Source: a virus | DNA length: 36,760 nucleotides | IMG/VR virus record: IMGVR_UViG_3300032236_000383 | Location: 1-36,760 of that record | Direction: 5' to 3' (one strand) | The notes under the pieces: model-generated | Databases searched by the model: none | Told to the model about the DNA's origin: nothing | The model's input: only the letters and a program-made list of their open reading frames with translations | Shown: positions 1 to 7,978 of the stretch, in pieces | Position numbering within the stretch: the first letter of the stretch is position 1 | Layout of the letters: each line of letters opens with the position of its first letter | Made by a program: the position numbers and the translations under genes

Positions 1-594
1 GTCATCAACGACGCCTTCCTGGTCACGCTGTTCCAGATCCTGGTCGAAGCGCCACAGATGACGGCGACCGAGGCCATGCTGCGTGCGCAGGAAAAAGGAT
101 CGCTGCTCGCCCCGACGATGGGCCGCCAGCAGTCGGAATTCCTGGGACCGCTGATCGAGCGCGAGATCGACATCCTGGCACATGCCGGCGCATTGCCGCC
201 GATGCCTGATGCACTCAAGCACGCCGGCGGCATCGTTGACGTGGAGTATGTGAGCCCGCTCAACCGCGCCCAACGCAGCGAGGATGGCGTCGCGATCCTG
301 CGCACGCTCGAGTCCATCACGCCGCTGGCCCAGATCGATCCGAAGGTCATGATGGTGTTCGACCCCGAGGCGATCGCCCGCGAGCTCGCAGACATCAATG
401 GCGTGCCGGAGAAGGTCATGCGCACGCCTGATCAGATCGCGGCAATGGAAGAGCAGCAGGCCCAGGCCCAGCAAGCACAGCAGCTGCTGCAGGCCGCTCC
501 CGTGATCTCTGGCTCGGTCAAGGATCTGGCCCAGGCACAAAGCCTGGCAGGAGCAAACCCAGCGCAACAAGCACCGGCGATCTTCCCACAATGA
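1..594 (+). CDS. Portal (head-to-tail connecting) protein, C-terminal part
   Basis: This is the 3' part of the portal gene, open from the first base of the window (197 codons plus stop). The portal ring sits at one capsid vertex, admits DNA during packaging and joins head to tail. The start of the readable protein, VINDAFLVTLFQIL, and the later MGRQQSEFLGPLIEREIDIL stretch are typical of the podovirus head-tail connector family. The tail end is Gln/Ala-rich, as is common there. The N-terminal 347 residues are encoded at 35719-36760, so the two pieces are one gene divided by the cut point. The stop overlaps the next start as ATGA. The family call is from memory of conserved blocks. Confidence 0.9.
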   Translation, partial: VINDAFLVTLFQILVEAPQMTATEAMLRAQEKGSLLAPTMGRQQSEFLGPLIEREIDILAHAGALPPMPDALKHAGGIVDVEYVSPLNRAQRSEDGVAILRTLESITPLAQIDPKVMMVFDPEAIARELADINGVPEKVMRTPDQIAAMEEQQAQAQQAQQLLQAAPVISGSVKDLAQAQSLAGANPAQQAPAIFPQ

Positions 595-779
595 GCGAAC
601 ACGATTGGACTGAACAGATGCAGGCGGTGCTGGAGAAGGACGCCACCCGCCGGCCACAGAGCAGGTTTGCTGCAGGCGTCCTAACGCCGCGGTCGAACAC
701 CATCGCAGCGATCGATGCCCTGGTGCTCGAGCTGCTCCTCCTGAAAAGACGCCTGGTCGATGCTGAACAAGATCATTGA
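591..779 (+). CDS. Small hypothetical protein
   Basis: A 62-residue protein whose start overlaps the portal stop (ATGA) and whose 3' end overlaps the next gene by 20 bases. This is the tight packing of a translationally coupled operon. The C-terminal half (AIDALVLELLLLKRRLVDAE) looks like one amphipathic helix rich in Leu, and there is no signal peptide. No clear Shine-Dalgarno sequence precedes it, so translation probably depends on the portal gene. I do not recognise a family. Its place between portal and scaffold suggests a head-morphogenesis accessory, but this is inference only. Confidence 0.6.
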   Translation: MSEHDWTEQMQAVLEKDATRRPQSRFAAGVLTPRSNTIAAIDALVLELLLLKRRLVDAEQDH

Positions 780-1053
780 AAAGGTGCTTCGCAAGAAGCT
801 CGCCTACCGTCGCACCTTCATGGACGACCAGGGACGGCTGACGCCGGAAGGCGAGATCGTGCTCAACGACCTGCGCAAGTTCTGCCGGGCGACCGGCTCG
901 ACAATGGTGCTATCGCCCGTATCGAAGACGATCGACCCGCTGGCGATGGCAATGGCCGAAGGCCGGCGCGAGGTGTGGAACCGCCTGATGGCCCACCTCT
1001 ACGTCAACGAGAAACAGGTCTTTGAACTCCACGAAAGGGACAGCGATGGCTGA
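760..1053 (+). CDS. Bbp19-like phage protein
   Basis: A 97-residue protein of the small family typified by Bbp19 of Bordetella phage BPP-1, found between portal and scaffold or capsid genes in many podoviruses. Hallmarks are the LAYRRTFMDDQG start, the VLNDLRKFCRATG block in the middle and the EGRREVWNRLMAHL block near the C-terminus. It is predicted all helical. Its function is not established; the conserved position points to head assembly. It overlaps both the preceding small gene and the start of the next one (1046). The family call comes from motif memory, so I am fairly but not fully sure. Confidence 0.75.
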   Translation: MLNKIIEKVLRKKLAYRRTFMDDQGRLTPEGEIVLNDLRKFCRATGSTMVLSPVSKTIDPLAMAMAEGRREVWNRLMAHLYVNEKQVFELHERDSDG

Positions 1054-1423
1054 CAAACAGAACCCGAAGGCAGCCGAGTTCTTCGCGGTCCTGCTGCACT
1101 CCGCGACGATCGCGCACATGCTGCACTTCCAGACGAAGAGCTTCTCGCAGCACATGGCGCTCGGCACGTTCTACGAAGAGATGCCCGACAAGGTCGACGA
1201 GCTCGTCGAGACCTACCAGGGCGTCTACGGCATCGTGCAGGACTACCCGTTCGAGAAGGGCATCAAGATGCCGAACGACCCGATTAAGTTCGTGGTCGGT
1301 CTCGGCGACTATGTCGACACGAACCGCAAGGCTGTCAGCGATCGCAGCGAGATCCAGAACCTCATCGACGAGATCACGCAGCTGATCGACACGACCAGGT
1401 ACAAGCTCGAGAACCTGTCCTAG
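1046..1423 (+). CDS. DUF5856-type phage protein
   Basis: A 125-residue acidic, all-helical protein starting MADKQNPKAAEFF. This ATG is preceded by a GAAAGGGA ribosome site; an upstream in-frame ATG at 1022 lies deep in the previous gene and lacks one. The stretch HFQTKSFSQHMALGTFYEEMPD followed by a VDELVETYQGVYG helix recalls a phage family of unknown function (DUF5856 as I recall it) with a ferritin- or Dps-like four-helix pattern. Whether metal-binding residues are present cannot be settled by eye. It ends just before a structured leader and the scaffold gene, so it belongs to the head module. Confidence 0.7.
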   Translation: MADKQNPKAAEFFAVLLHSATIAHMLHFQTKSFSQHMALGTFYEEMPDKVDELVETYQGVYGIVQDYPFEKGIKMPNDPIKFVVGLGDYVDTNRKAVSDRSEIQNLIDEITQLIDTTRYKLENLS

Positions 1424-1429
1424 CGGATG

Positions 1430-1486
1430 CCGGCGTTATGAGCGCCGGACGCAGCGACGATGGGCTGACAGCCGGGAAAGACCGGC
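1430..1486 (+). promoter_or_regulatory. Two hairpins in the scaffold-gene leader
   Basis: The 87-base gap before the scaffold gene contains two perfect short inverted repeats. One is CCGGCG (1430-1435) with CGCCGG (1443-1448) around a 7-base loop. The other is GCCGG (1471-1475) with CCGGC (1482-1486) around the loop GAAAGA. Neither is followed by a T-run, so they are not ordinary terminators. They may protect a processed mRNA 5' end or tune scaffold and capsid expression. Confidence 0.45.
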
Positions 1487-1510
1487 AACCCTCAACTCTA
1501 GGAGAGAACC

Positions 1511-2404
1511 ATGTCTGATGGAGCAACTGGGTCGGCCATTCTGGTCGGCAACCCGGCAAGCGATGGCGCTGCCGGCAACGCTGGCGCTGCTGCGCCGGCT
1601 CCCAGCAACACTGCAGCACCGACCGACGCATCTGCGGCCGCGCCTGCGCCTGGCACCGGCAACTGGTACGACACGATCCAGGACGCCGAGCTCAAGGGCT
1701 ACGCGCAGAACAAAGGCTGGAAAGATCCGGTCGAGGTGCTCAACGGTTACAAGAACCTCGAGAAGCTCGTCGGCCAGGACAAGATCCCGATGCCCAAGGG
1801 TGCCGAGGATAAGGAAGGCTGGGCGCGCGTGTATGACGCGCTGGGTCGCCCGAAGAGCGCCGAAGAGTACAAGCTGCCTGTGCCGGAAGGCGACACCGGC
1901 GAGTTCGCCAAGGTCGCAGCCGGAAAGTTCCACGAGCTCGGCCTGACCGCCAGCCAGGCACAGGGTCTCGCCGAATGGTGGAACGCCACCCAGGGCGGCC
2001 AGATGGAGCAGATGCAGCAGCAGTCTGCACAAAAGTCTGAGGCTGATCTGCAGGGTCTGCGCCAGGAATGGGGCAAGGCCTATGACGAGAACATCGAGAT
2101 GGGCCGGCGTGCAGCGCGTGAGTATGGCCTGGACGCCAGCAAGCTGTCGGCGATCGAGAACGCGCTCGGCACCGGCGAGATGATCAAGCTGATGGCAAAG
2201 ATCGGTCGCGCCCAGGGCGAGCACTCGTTTGAGAGCGGAGAAAACAACAAGGCCAGCGGTGGCTTTGGCATGACGCCGGACGCAGCTCGCCAGCGGATCT
2301 CGGCGCTGCAGCAGGACAAGGATTGGACGGCGAAGTACCTGTCGAACAATGCCGACGCGAAAGCCGAGATGCAGCGGCTGATGTCGCTTGCCTATCCCGA
2401 GTGA
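1511..2404 (+). CDS. Capsid scaffolding protein
   Basis: A 297-residue acidic protein immediately upstream of the capsid genes, the usual place for a scaffold. Such proteins template procapsid assembly and leave before packaging. The first 50 residues are an Ala/Gly/Pro-rich disordered leader. Then follows a conserved block, WYDTIQDAELKGYAQNKGW, continuing to a PVEVLNGYKNLEKL segment, that I know from phage head-assembly proteins of this group. The middle is Gln-rich and predicted coiled coil, and the C-terminal part is helical and charged. A good site (AGGAGAGAACC) precedes the ATG. The role rests on composition, block similarity and position. Confidence 0.8.
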   Translation: MSDGATGSAILVGNPASDGAAGNAGAAAPAPSNTAAPTDASAAAPAPGTGNWYDTIQDAELKGYAQNKGWKDPVEVLNGYKNLEKLVGQDKIPMPKGAEDKEGWARVYDALGRPKSAEEYKLPVPEGDTGEFAKVAAGKFHELGLTASQAQGLAEWWNATQGGQMEQMQQQSAQKSEADLQGLRQEWGKAYDENIEMGRRAAREYGLDASKLSAIENALGTGEMIKLMAKIGRAQGEHSFESGENNKASGGFGMTPDAARQRISALQQDKDWTAKYLSNNADAKAEMQRLMSLAYPE

Positions 2405-2436
2405 TGCGCTGACCTCAACGACCTTGCGAAAAAACC

Positions 2437-2658
2437 ATGCACAAGCCTGAAATTCGTTTAGAATGTCTCAAGCTGGCGCACCGGCCTGGGCTGTCACCTC
2501 AAGAGGTGATCAGCGTGGCGAGAGAATATCTCGCCTGGGTCGGTGGCGTCGTTGACCCGACAACCGCTGCGCGGCCGGGTGACAGCCTGAAAGAAGGCAA
2601 ACCGGCCCCGTCGGTTTCCCGATCGGACAAGCCCCTTGAAGCAGTAAAGCGCCGCTAG
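2437..2658 (+). CDS. Small hypothetical protein between scaffold and capsid
   Basis: A 73-residue basic protein. The N-terminal 40 residues (RLECLKLAHRPGLSPQEVISVAREYLAWVGG) form two likely helices resembling a small helical, possibly DNA- or protein-binding, domain. The C-terminal 30 residues are rich in Pro, Lys and Ser and probably disordered. Small genes of this kind occur between scaffold and capsid genes in related podoviruses, but I know no function. The codon pattern matches the neighbours. The upstream spacer is A-rich (GAAAAAACC) with no strong ribosome site. Confidence 0.65.
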   Translation: MHKPEIRLECLKLAHRPGLSPQEVISVAREYLAWVGGVVDPTTAARPGDSLKEGKPAPSVSRSDKPLEAVKRR

Positions 2659-2696
2659 TCGGCAACCGTTAATCCATTCCTCAAGGGGGAAATACT

Positions 2697-3635
2697 ATGT
2701 CTTTCAACGTCTCAACCGCGTTCGTCCAGCAGTACTCGACGAACGTCTCGATGCTCCTGCAGCAGCAGGGTTCGCGTCTCCGCAGTTCCGTCGTCAACAA
2801 CAAGTTCCAGGGCAAGGCTGCCTCGATGGTCGAGCAGTTTGGCTCGGTCTCACCGGTGCGCAACCAGTCGCGCCACAGCGATACCCCGCTGATCTCCACG
2901 CCGCAGGACAAGCGCTGGATCTACCCGAACGATTACGACTGGGCTGACCTCATCGACAACCAGGACAAACTGCGCATGCTGATCGATCCGACCAGCAGCT
3001 ACGCAATGGCTGGTGCCTGGGCGATGGGTCGCGCAATCGACGACGAAATCATTTCCGGCATCTTCAACTCGAACAACACCGGCGAAAACGGCACCTCGGC
3101 AACGGGCCTGCTGTCGGCTTACGGTTCGGGTTCGCAGGCTGTTGGCGTGACCGTCGGCGCTTCGGGCAACACTGGCCTGAACATCGCGAAGCTGCGTGCA
3201 GCCAAGCGTATCCTGCTGACCGCCGAAGTCGATGTCGACAATGATCCGCTGTACATGATCATCTCGGCCAAGCAGCACGATGACCTGCTGAACGAAGCAC
3301 AGGCGATCTCTCTCGACTACAACAGCAAGCCTGTTCTGGTCGACGGCAAGATCACCCAGTTCATGGGCTTCAACTTCATCCACTCGGAGCGCATTCCTGG
3401 CGCGGCCAACTTCAACACCGGCATCAACCCTGCTGTCACCGGCTACACCACCGGCTCGCAGTACATGGTTCCGTTCTATGCGAAGTCGGGCGTGTGCCTT
3501 GGTCTGTGGAACGACGTGACCACTTCGGTCGACCGCCGCGCTGACAAGCGCAACTCCTATCAGGTCTACGTCACCGGCACCTTTGGTGCTGCGCGTACCG
3601 AGGAGAAGAAGGTCGGTTTCATTACCTGCGTCTAA
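2697..3635 (+). CDS. Major capsid protein
   Basis: A 312-residue major head protein of the type seen in BPP-1-like podoviruses (HK97 fold with a rearranged topology in BPP-1). Supporting blocks are the Gln/Val-rich helical N-terminus beginning MSFNVSTAFVQQYSTNV, then PLISTPQDKRWIYPNDYDWA, DLIDNQDKLRMLIDPTSSYA and AMGRAIDDEIISGIF. These correspond to conserved parts of phage capsid proteins annotated in this group. The gene has the strongest ribosome site of the region (CAAGGGGGAAATACT before ATG), consistent with the need for hundreds of copies. It directly follows the scaffold module and precedes a probable decoration protein. Confidence 0.88.
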   Translation: MSFNVSTAFVQQYSTNVSMLLQQQGSRLRSSVVNNKFQGKAASMVEQFGSVSPVRNQSRHSDTPLISTPQDKRWIYPNDYDWADLIDNQDKLRMLIDPTSSYAMAGAWAMGRAIDDEIISGIFNSNNTGENGTSATGLLSAYGSGSQAVGVTVGASGNTGLNIAKLRAAKRILLTAEVDVDNDPLYMIISAKQHDDLLNEAQAISLDYNSKPVLVDGKITQFMGFNFIHSERIPGAANFNTGINPAVTGYTTGSQYMVPFYAKSGVCLGLWNDVTTSVDRRADKRNSYQVYVTGTFGAARTEEKKVGFITCV

Positions 3636-3648
3636 GGAGCACTGAACA

Positions 3649-4095
3649 ATGGCAACCTACCTCTCTAACGAACTGGCAAACGACGCCACCGGCCTGACCA
3701 CTTCGGCTCCTGTCGGTTTTCGTCCTGCCGGTAACCTGGTTGGCGCTCGCGTCAAGGCGTTCCGCGCCACCATCACGTTTGCATCGCAGGCTTCGGGCTC
3801 GCTGATTACCCTCGGCAAAGTCCCGGCTGGCGCTGCATTCGCGTATGGCGTGATCACCGTTGGCACCTCGACCGGCTCTGCAACTCTGTCGGTCGGTAAC
3901 GCGACGACCGCGGCGAAGCATTCCGCAGCTGCTGCCTACACCACGACCGACACTCCGGTCCTGTTTGGCAAGGCCGCGGCAATCGCCGGTGCTGCAAACA
4001 CTGATGACGAAACGCTCTATGCAACCGTCGGCGGCGCAGCTCTGCCGTCCAGCGGCACTGCTGTGATCGAAGTCTTCTTCACGTCTGCAAACTAA
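3649..4095 (+). CDS. Probable head decoration (cement) protein
   Basis: A 148-residue protein rich in Ala, Thr, Gly and Ser with a pattern of short beta strands. It is encoded 13 bases after the capsid gene, behind an AAGGAG site. BPP-1-type heads carry a beta-sandwich cement protein encoded next to the capsid gene. The position, size, lack of charge and beta pattern (ATITFASQASGSLITLGKVP, then repeated TGSATLSVG-like strands) fit that role. I do not recognise a diagnostic motif, so another minor head protein is possible. A hairpin terminator or attenuator follows the gene, as expected after very highly expressed head genes. Confidence 0.65.
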   Translation: MATYLSNELANDATGLTTSAPVGFRPAGNLVGARVKAFRATITFASQASGSLITLGKVPAGAAFAYGVITVGTSTGSATLSVGNATTAAKHSAAAAYTTTDTPVLFGKAAAIAGAANTDDETLYATVGGAALPSSGTAVIEVFFTSAN

Positions 4096-4103
4096 GCCGT
4101 AAA

Positions 4104-4136
4104 GGGGCGAGGGAAACCTCGCCTCTTCTCTTATCT
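4104..4136 (+). terminator. Hairpin terminator or attenuator after the capsid module
   Basis: The stem GGCGAGG (4106-4112) pairs perfectly with CCTCGCC (4117-4123) around the stable tetraloop GAAA, and is followed by a pyrimidine-rich tail CTTCTCTTATCT. The tail is not pure T, so partial termination is more likely than complete. That would lower expression of the tail genes relative to capsid and decoration protein. Confidence 0.7.
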
Positions 4137-4147
4137 GGGGAACTGAA

Positions 4148-4336
4148 ATGGCTACCTATTTCTTCGGTATCAACAACGGCGACAACGAATACGCTGTCAC
4201 CTCTGGCGCTACCACGACCGGCAAGGATGTGGAAGTCGCGATCAACACGACCGCCAACGTCCCGAGCGAGCAGGAATTGCTGATTGCGCTCGAGAAGCTG
4301 GAGAACGCAATCCTCCGCGCCGGCAAGGCCTGGTAA
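4148..4336 (+). CDS. Small hypothetical head or tail protein
   Basis: A 62-residue protein with a beta-type N-terminal half (YFFGINNGDNEYAVTSGATT) and a helical C-terminal half (EQELLIALEKLENAILRAGKAW). It is the first gene after the probable terminator and has the ribosome site CTGGGGAACTGAA. Similar very short genes lie between capsid and tail-tube genes in BPP-1-like phages, but I cannot name the function. Codon use matches the neighbours and the spacing to the next ATG is 9 bases, so I regard it as real. Confidence 0.7.
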   Translation: MATYFFGINNGDNEYAVTSGATTTGKDVEVAINTTANVPSEQELLIALEKLENAILRAGKAW

Positions 4337-4345
4337 GGGGGCATC

Positions 4346-4663
4346 ATGACAACGCGTCGCGCTGATGACCAGCAATATGCCCTCCTGACCAATGGCTCGG
4401 CGACCGGTTCTTCGGTCTCGATCCGCGGCGGTGAATACATCGCATTCTTCGATGGCACCATCGGTGGCGCGACTGTGTCGCTGCAGGTGAAATCGCCGTC
4501 CGGTGTGTGGATGAACGTCGAAGTGTTCACCGGTAATGCGGTGTCCTACACGACGTTGCCACGCTCGCAAACCGGCATTGACCTGCCTGCTGGCGAGGTT
4601 CGCGCCTTTGTAACGGGCGGCACGCCGTCTGGCTTGAACGTCAATCTCGTCGGCCTCGGCTGA
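4346..4663 (+). CDS. Hypothetical beta-rich virion protein
   Basis: A 105-residue protein with alternating hydrophobic residues, many Gly, Thr and Ser, and no predicted membrane segment. The middle stretch VSIRGGEYIAFFDGTIGGAT followed by VSLQVKSPSGVWMNVEVF reads as a small beta sandwich like those of head-decoration or fibre-attachment proteins. It lies between a 62-residue gene and the gp11-like adaptor gene in the same transcription direction, behind a GTAAGGGGGC site. The structural role is inferred from context and strand pattern only. Confidence 0.65.
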   Translation: MTTRRADDQQYALLTNGSATGSSVSIRGGEYIAFFDGTIGGATVSLQVKSPSGVWMNVEVFTGNAVSYTTLPRSQTGIDLPAGEVRAFVTGGTPSGLNVNLVGLG

Positions 4664-4675
4664 TAGGAGGCTTCG

Positions 4676-5275
4676 ATGGCCTCTGTCATTCAGGTCGCCA
4701 ACCGTGCGCTGACCAAGCTCGGCGCTGCGCGCATCATTTCGCTTGATGATGACAACAAGCAGGCGCGCGCGATCGCGAATTGCTTTGACGATCTGCGCGA
4801 CGACGAGCTGCGTGCGCACCGCTGGCAGTTTGCCATGAGGCGCATAGAGCTCGCTGCTTTGTCCGATGCGCCGGCGTTTGGCTATAACTACCAGTACGCA
4901 TTGCCGCCGGATTACCTGCGCATGGACATGGTCGATGATCGCTTTCCTTCGGCGATCATGGATAACTACATCGACACCGAATACCTGGAGTGGACGGTCG
5001 AGGGCAACCTGATCCTGACCGACATCGATGCGCCGCTGAAGCTGCGTTACATCGCCCAGATCACCGAGCCCAACAGCTGGGACTCAAACTTCCGCGAGGC
5101 CTTGGCGTCACGCATTGCGATGGAGATCTGCGAGGATCTCACGCAGTCCGACACCAAGAAGCAGGCCGCGGCCAACGATTACAAGCGCGCCATCACGCAG
5201 GCGATCCGCATCGGCTCGATCGAGAAGCCGTCGGTGATGCCGCCCGACAACCAGTGGATCATTTCGAGGATCTAA
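4676..5275 (+). CDS. Tail tubular protein A-like adaptor (T7 gp11-like)
   Basis: A 199-residue protein of the family that includes T7 gp11. In that phage a dodecameric ring links portal and nozzle. Typical blocks are VANRALTKLGAARIISLDDD, the DLRDDELRAHRWQFAMRR helix pair, then FGYNYQYALPPDYLRM and a late LKLRYIAQITEP strand pair. The C-terminus is a helical bundle with ALASRIAMEICEDLTQS. It has an ATAGGAGGC ribosome site and is followed one base later by the nozzle gene, the same gene pair as in T7. I consider this secure at the family level. Confidence 0.88.
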   Translation: MASVIQVANRALTKLGAARIISLDDDNKQARAIANCFDDLRDDELRAHRWQFAMRRIELAALSDAPAFGYNYQYALPPDYLRMDMVDDRFPSAIMDNYIDTEYLEWTVEGNLILTDIDAPLKLRYIAQITEPNSWDSNFREALASRIAMEICEDLTQSDTKKQAAANDYKRAITQAIRIGSIEKPSVMPPDNQWIISRI

Positions 5276-5276
5276 G

Positions 5277-7556
5277 ATGCCCAAGGCCTCCGCGATCCGC
5301 ACGAGCTTCAATGCCGGCGAATTGTCGCCGCTCATGGATGGGCGCGTCGACATCCAGAAATACGCCAATGGCTGCCGGCTCATGGAGAATTTCATCCCGT
5401 CGGTGCAGGGTCCTGCGGTTCGCCGCGGTGGCACCCGCTACGTCGCCGAGGTGAAGGCGAGCGCCAACCGCACCTGGCTGGCACGCTTTGAATTCTCGTC
5501 GACACAGAGCTTCGTGCTTGAATTCGGCGACACCTACATTCGGTTTTATTTCAACCGCGGCCAGCTGCTTTCGGGCGGCTCGCCTTACGAGATCGCCTCG
5601 CCCTATGCAGTCGCCGACCTGACCAACAGCGACGGCGGCTTCGCGCTCGACATGGTTCAGTCGGGCGATGTGATCTACATCGTTCACCCGAAATACCCGC
5701 CGCAAAAACTCTCGCGCCTGGGCAACACGAACTGGACGATCGCGCCCATCACGTTCCTCAACGGACCGTTCCAGGACGAGAACACCGACCGCACGAAGAC
5801 GATCTACGCATCGGCCACATCCGGCACGATCACGATCACAGCCTCGTCGGCTATGTTCACCTCGGCGATGGTGGGTCAGTACATTTACCTAGAGCCGGCT
5901 GACCTCTCCAACGTCAAGCCGTGGACGGCCGGCCAGGAATTCTCCAGCAATCCATACGGGGTTCTGCGCCGGTCCGAGGGCAACACATACACTTGCACGA
6001 CCAATGGCACGCCGAGCTCCGGCAAGGTTTGGCGCACAGGACCGGACAAGCCGATCCACACCTACGGCACGCAGGCCGATGGCGACGGCTCATCGATCTC
6101 TGGCACGACGGTCGAAAAGCAGGGCCTGGATTGGCTCTTCGTCGACAATGGCTACGGTTACGTCAAGATCACCGGCTATACGAACAGCACCACTGTCACG
6201 GCTGTCGTGCAAGGCAACAACCCGCTGCCTGGCGGCGTAATAGGATCGGGTAAGGCGACGTTCCGGTGGGCGCTGGGTGCGTTCTCCGCGACCAATGGCT
6301 ACCCGTCGCACGTCACGTTCTTCCGCGAGCGCCTGACCTTTGCGATGGGGCAGAAGCTCTATTTCTCGGTCGCGGCCGACTTTGAAAATTTCGCATCGAA
6401 GAACGACAGCGGCATCGTCTCTGCCGACATGGCGATCCAGGCGACGATTTCGTCCGACCAGGTCAACCAGGTGCAGTGGATGGTGCCGACGCAGGCGCTG
6501 CTGATTGGAACGTCTGGCGGTGAGTTCGCTTGTTCGGAGAACTCCACCAGCGAGGCGTTTGCGCCTGGCAACGTCAAGATCGAGCAGCAGACATCTGATG
6601 GCTCTCGTGCGGTCAACCCGGCGCGCGTGGGTTACTCGACGCTGTTTGTTCAGCGCTCGGGCAAGAAATTGAAGGAAGCAGCCTACAACTTCCAGCAGAA
6701 CGGCTACATCACCAACGACCTGACGGTGCTCGCCAACCATGTGACCGGCAACGGCATGGTGCAGACGGCCTGGCACCGCGAGCCCTATGTGGCTCTGTGG
6801 TCGGCACGAAGCGACGGCCAGCTGCTGGGCTTCACCTTCAACAAAGAGCAGGATGTGGTGGGATGGCACCGCCACATACTGGGCGGGAATGGCATCGTCG
6901 AGTCAGTGGCGGTCATCCCGTCGCCGGACGGTACGCAGGACGATCTTTGGATGATTGTCCGGCGTACCATCAACGGCTCAACGAAACGCTACGTCGAGTA
7001 TTTGTCGCGCGAGTACCAAACCGGTGATGCGCAGGCTGACTGCTTTTATGTCGACTCTGGTGCCACCTATTCCGGCACAGCCACGACCACGATCAGCGGC
7101 CTGGGCTACCTCGAAGGGCAGACGGTGCAGGTGCTGGCAAATGGTGCTGCGCATCCCGATCGTGTGGTGAGCTCGGGCTCGATCACGCTGCAGGTCTCGG
7201 CGACCAAGGTGCAGGTCGGCCTGGGCTACGTCTCGACGCTGCAGACCAATCGAATCGAAGCGGGCGCTGCTGACGGCACGGCCCAGGGCAAGATGAAACG
7301 CATCAACAAGTGCGTCATTCGCTTCCTGAACACGCTGGGCGCACAGGCTGGTCCCGATCTAAACAACCTCGACACGATCGAGTTTCGCTCGCCGTCGGCG
7401 CTGATGGACCAGGCCCCGCCGCTCTTCACCGGCGACAAGCTGATCGAGTGGCCGAGCGGATATGACTTTGATGGCTATGTGATGGTGCAGCAGCCGCAGC
7501 CTCTACCGATGACGGTGGTCGCCGTGATGCCGCAGCTGCACACGTTTGACAGATGA
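5277..7556 (+). CDS. Tail nozzle protein (T7 gp12-like, tail tubular protein B)
   Basis: A 759-residue protein similar in length and N-terminal sequence to podovirus nozzle proteins, which form a hexameric tube tip below the gp11-like ring. The opening blocks IRTSFNAGELSPLMDGRVD, the YANGCRLMENFIPSVQGPA stretch and VRRGGTRYVAEV are strongly characteristic. Further on, the FVLEFGDTYIRFYFNRGQLL and PSHVTFFRERLTFAMGQKLY blocks belong to the beta-propeller core. The ATG sits one base past the upstream stop (TAAGATG), so translation is probably coupled. The stop overlaps the next gene as ATGA. Confidence 0.9.
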   Translation: MPKASAIRTSFNAGELSPLMDGRVDIQKYANGCRLMENFIPSVQGPAVRRGGTRYVAEVKASANRTWLARFEFSSTQSFVLEFGDTYIRFYFNRGQLLSGGSPYEIASPYAVADLTNSDGGFALDMVQSGDVIYIVHPKYPPQKLSRLGNTNWTIAPITFLNGPFQDENTDRTKTIYASATSGTITITASSAMFTSAMVGQYIYLEPADLSNVKPWTAGQEFSSNPYGVLRRSEGNTYTCTTNGTPSSGKVWRTGPDKPIHTYGTQADGDGSSISGTTVEKQGLDWLFVDNGYGYVKITGYTNSTTVTAVVQGNNPLPGGVIGSGKATFRWALGAFSATNGYPSHVTFFRERLTFAMGQKLYFSVAADFENFASKNDSGIVSADMAIQATISSDQVNQVQWMVPTQALLIGTSGGEFACSENSTSEAFAPGNVKIEQQTSDGSRAVNPARVGYSTLFVQRSGKKLKEAAYNFQQNGYITNDLTVLANHVTGNGMVQTAWHREPYVALWSARSDGQLLGFTFNKEQDVVGWHRHILGGNGIVESVAVIPSPDGTQDDLWMIVRRTINGSTKRYVEYLSREYQTGDAQADCFYVDSGATYSGTATTTISGLGYLEGQTVQVLANGAAHPDRVVSSGSITLQVSATKVQVGLGYVSTLQTNRIEAGAADGTAQGKMKRINKCVIRFLNTLGAQAGPDLNNLDTIEFRSPSALMDQAPPLFTGDKLIEWPSGYDFDGYVMVQQPQPLPMTVVAVMPQLHTFDR

Positions 7557-7978
7557 TCGTCGTGCCTTTTGAGGCAGCACACCTGAAGCAGCTGGGCATC
7601 CAGCAAAGCCAGGAAGTGTTCAGGCCGATGATGCTGAAAGACGAGTACGGGATTAGTTTGGAAAAGGGCGGGCCAGCCTTTTCGGCGTTTGTAGACGGTG
7701 AGATAATCGCAGCACTGGGGATTATTCCTCAATGGGAGAACCGGGCGATGGCATGGGGTCTGATTGGCGGGAATGCTCGCCGGCACTTCGTGCCACTGAC
7801 CAAGGCGATCATGCGGTTCCTCGAGGTGACGCCACACCGGCGCGTCGAGACTGCAGTCGATAGCGATTTCCCCGAAGGGCATCGCTGGGCGCGGCTCCTG
7901 GGATTTGAGAACGAAGGCAGGATGCGCGCCTACACGCCCGACGGCCGCGACTGCAACCTTTATGCAAGGGTGAAATAA
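7553..7978 (+). CDS. GNAT-like internal virion protein (T7 gp13-like)
   Basis: A 141-residue protein with the layout of a GNAT acetyltransferase fold: a beta-alpha start (MIVVPFEAAHLKQLG), a central AFVDGEIIAALGIIP strand pair and a late GHRWARLLGFENEGRMRAYT segment. Podoviruses carry such a protein after the nozzle gene, where T7 has gp13, an internal-virion assembly factor. A canonical acetyl-CoA loop (Q/RxxGxG/A) is not obvious, so catalysis is doubtful and a structural or chaperone role is more likely. Overlaps with both neighbours (ATGA and TAATG) place it firmly in the operon. Confidence 0.75.
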   Translation: MIVVPFEAAHLKQLGIQQSQEVFRPMMLKDEYGISLEKGGPAFSAFVDGEIIAALGIIPQWENRAMAWGLIGGNARRHFVPLTKAIMRFLEVTPHRRVETAVDSDFPEGHRWARLLGFENEGRMRAYTPDGRDCNLYARVK

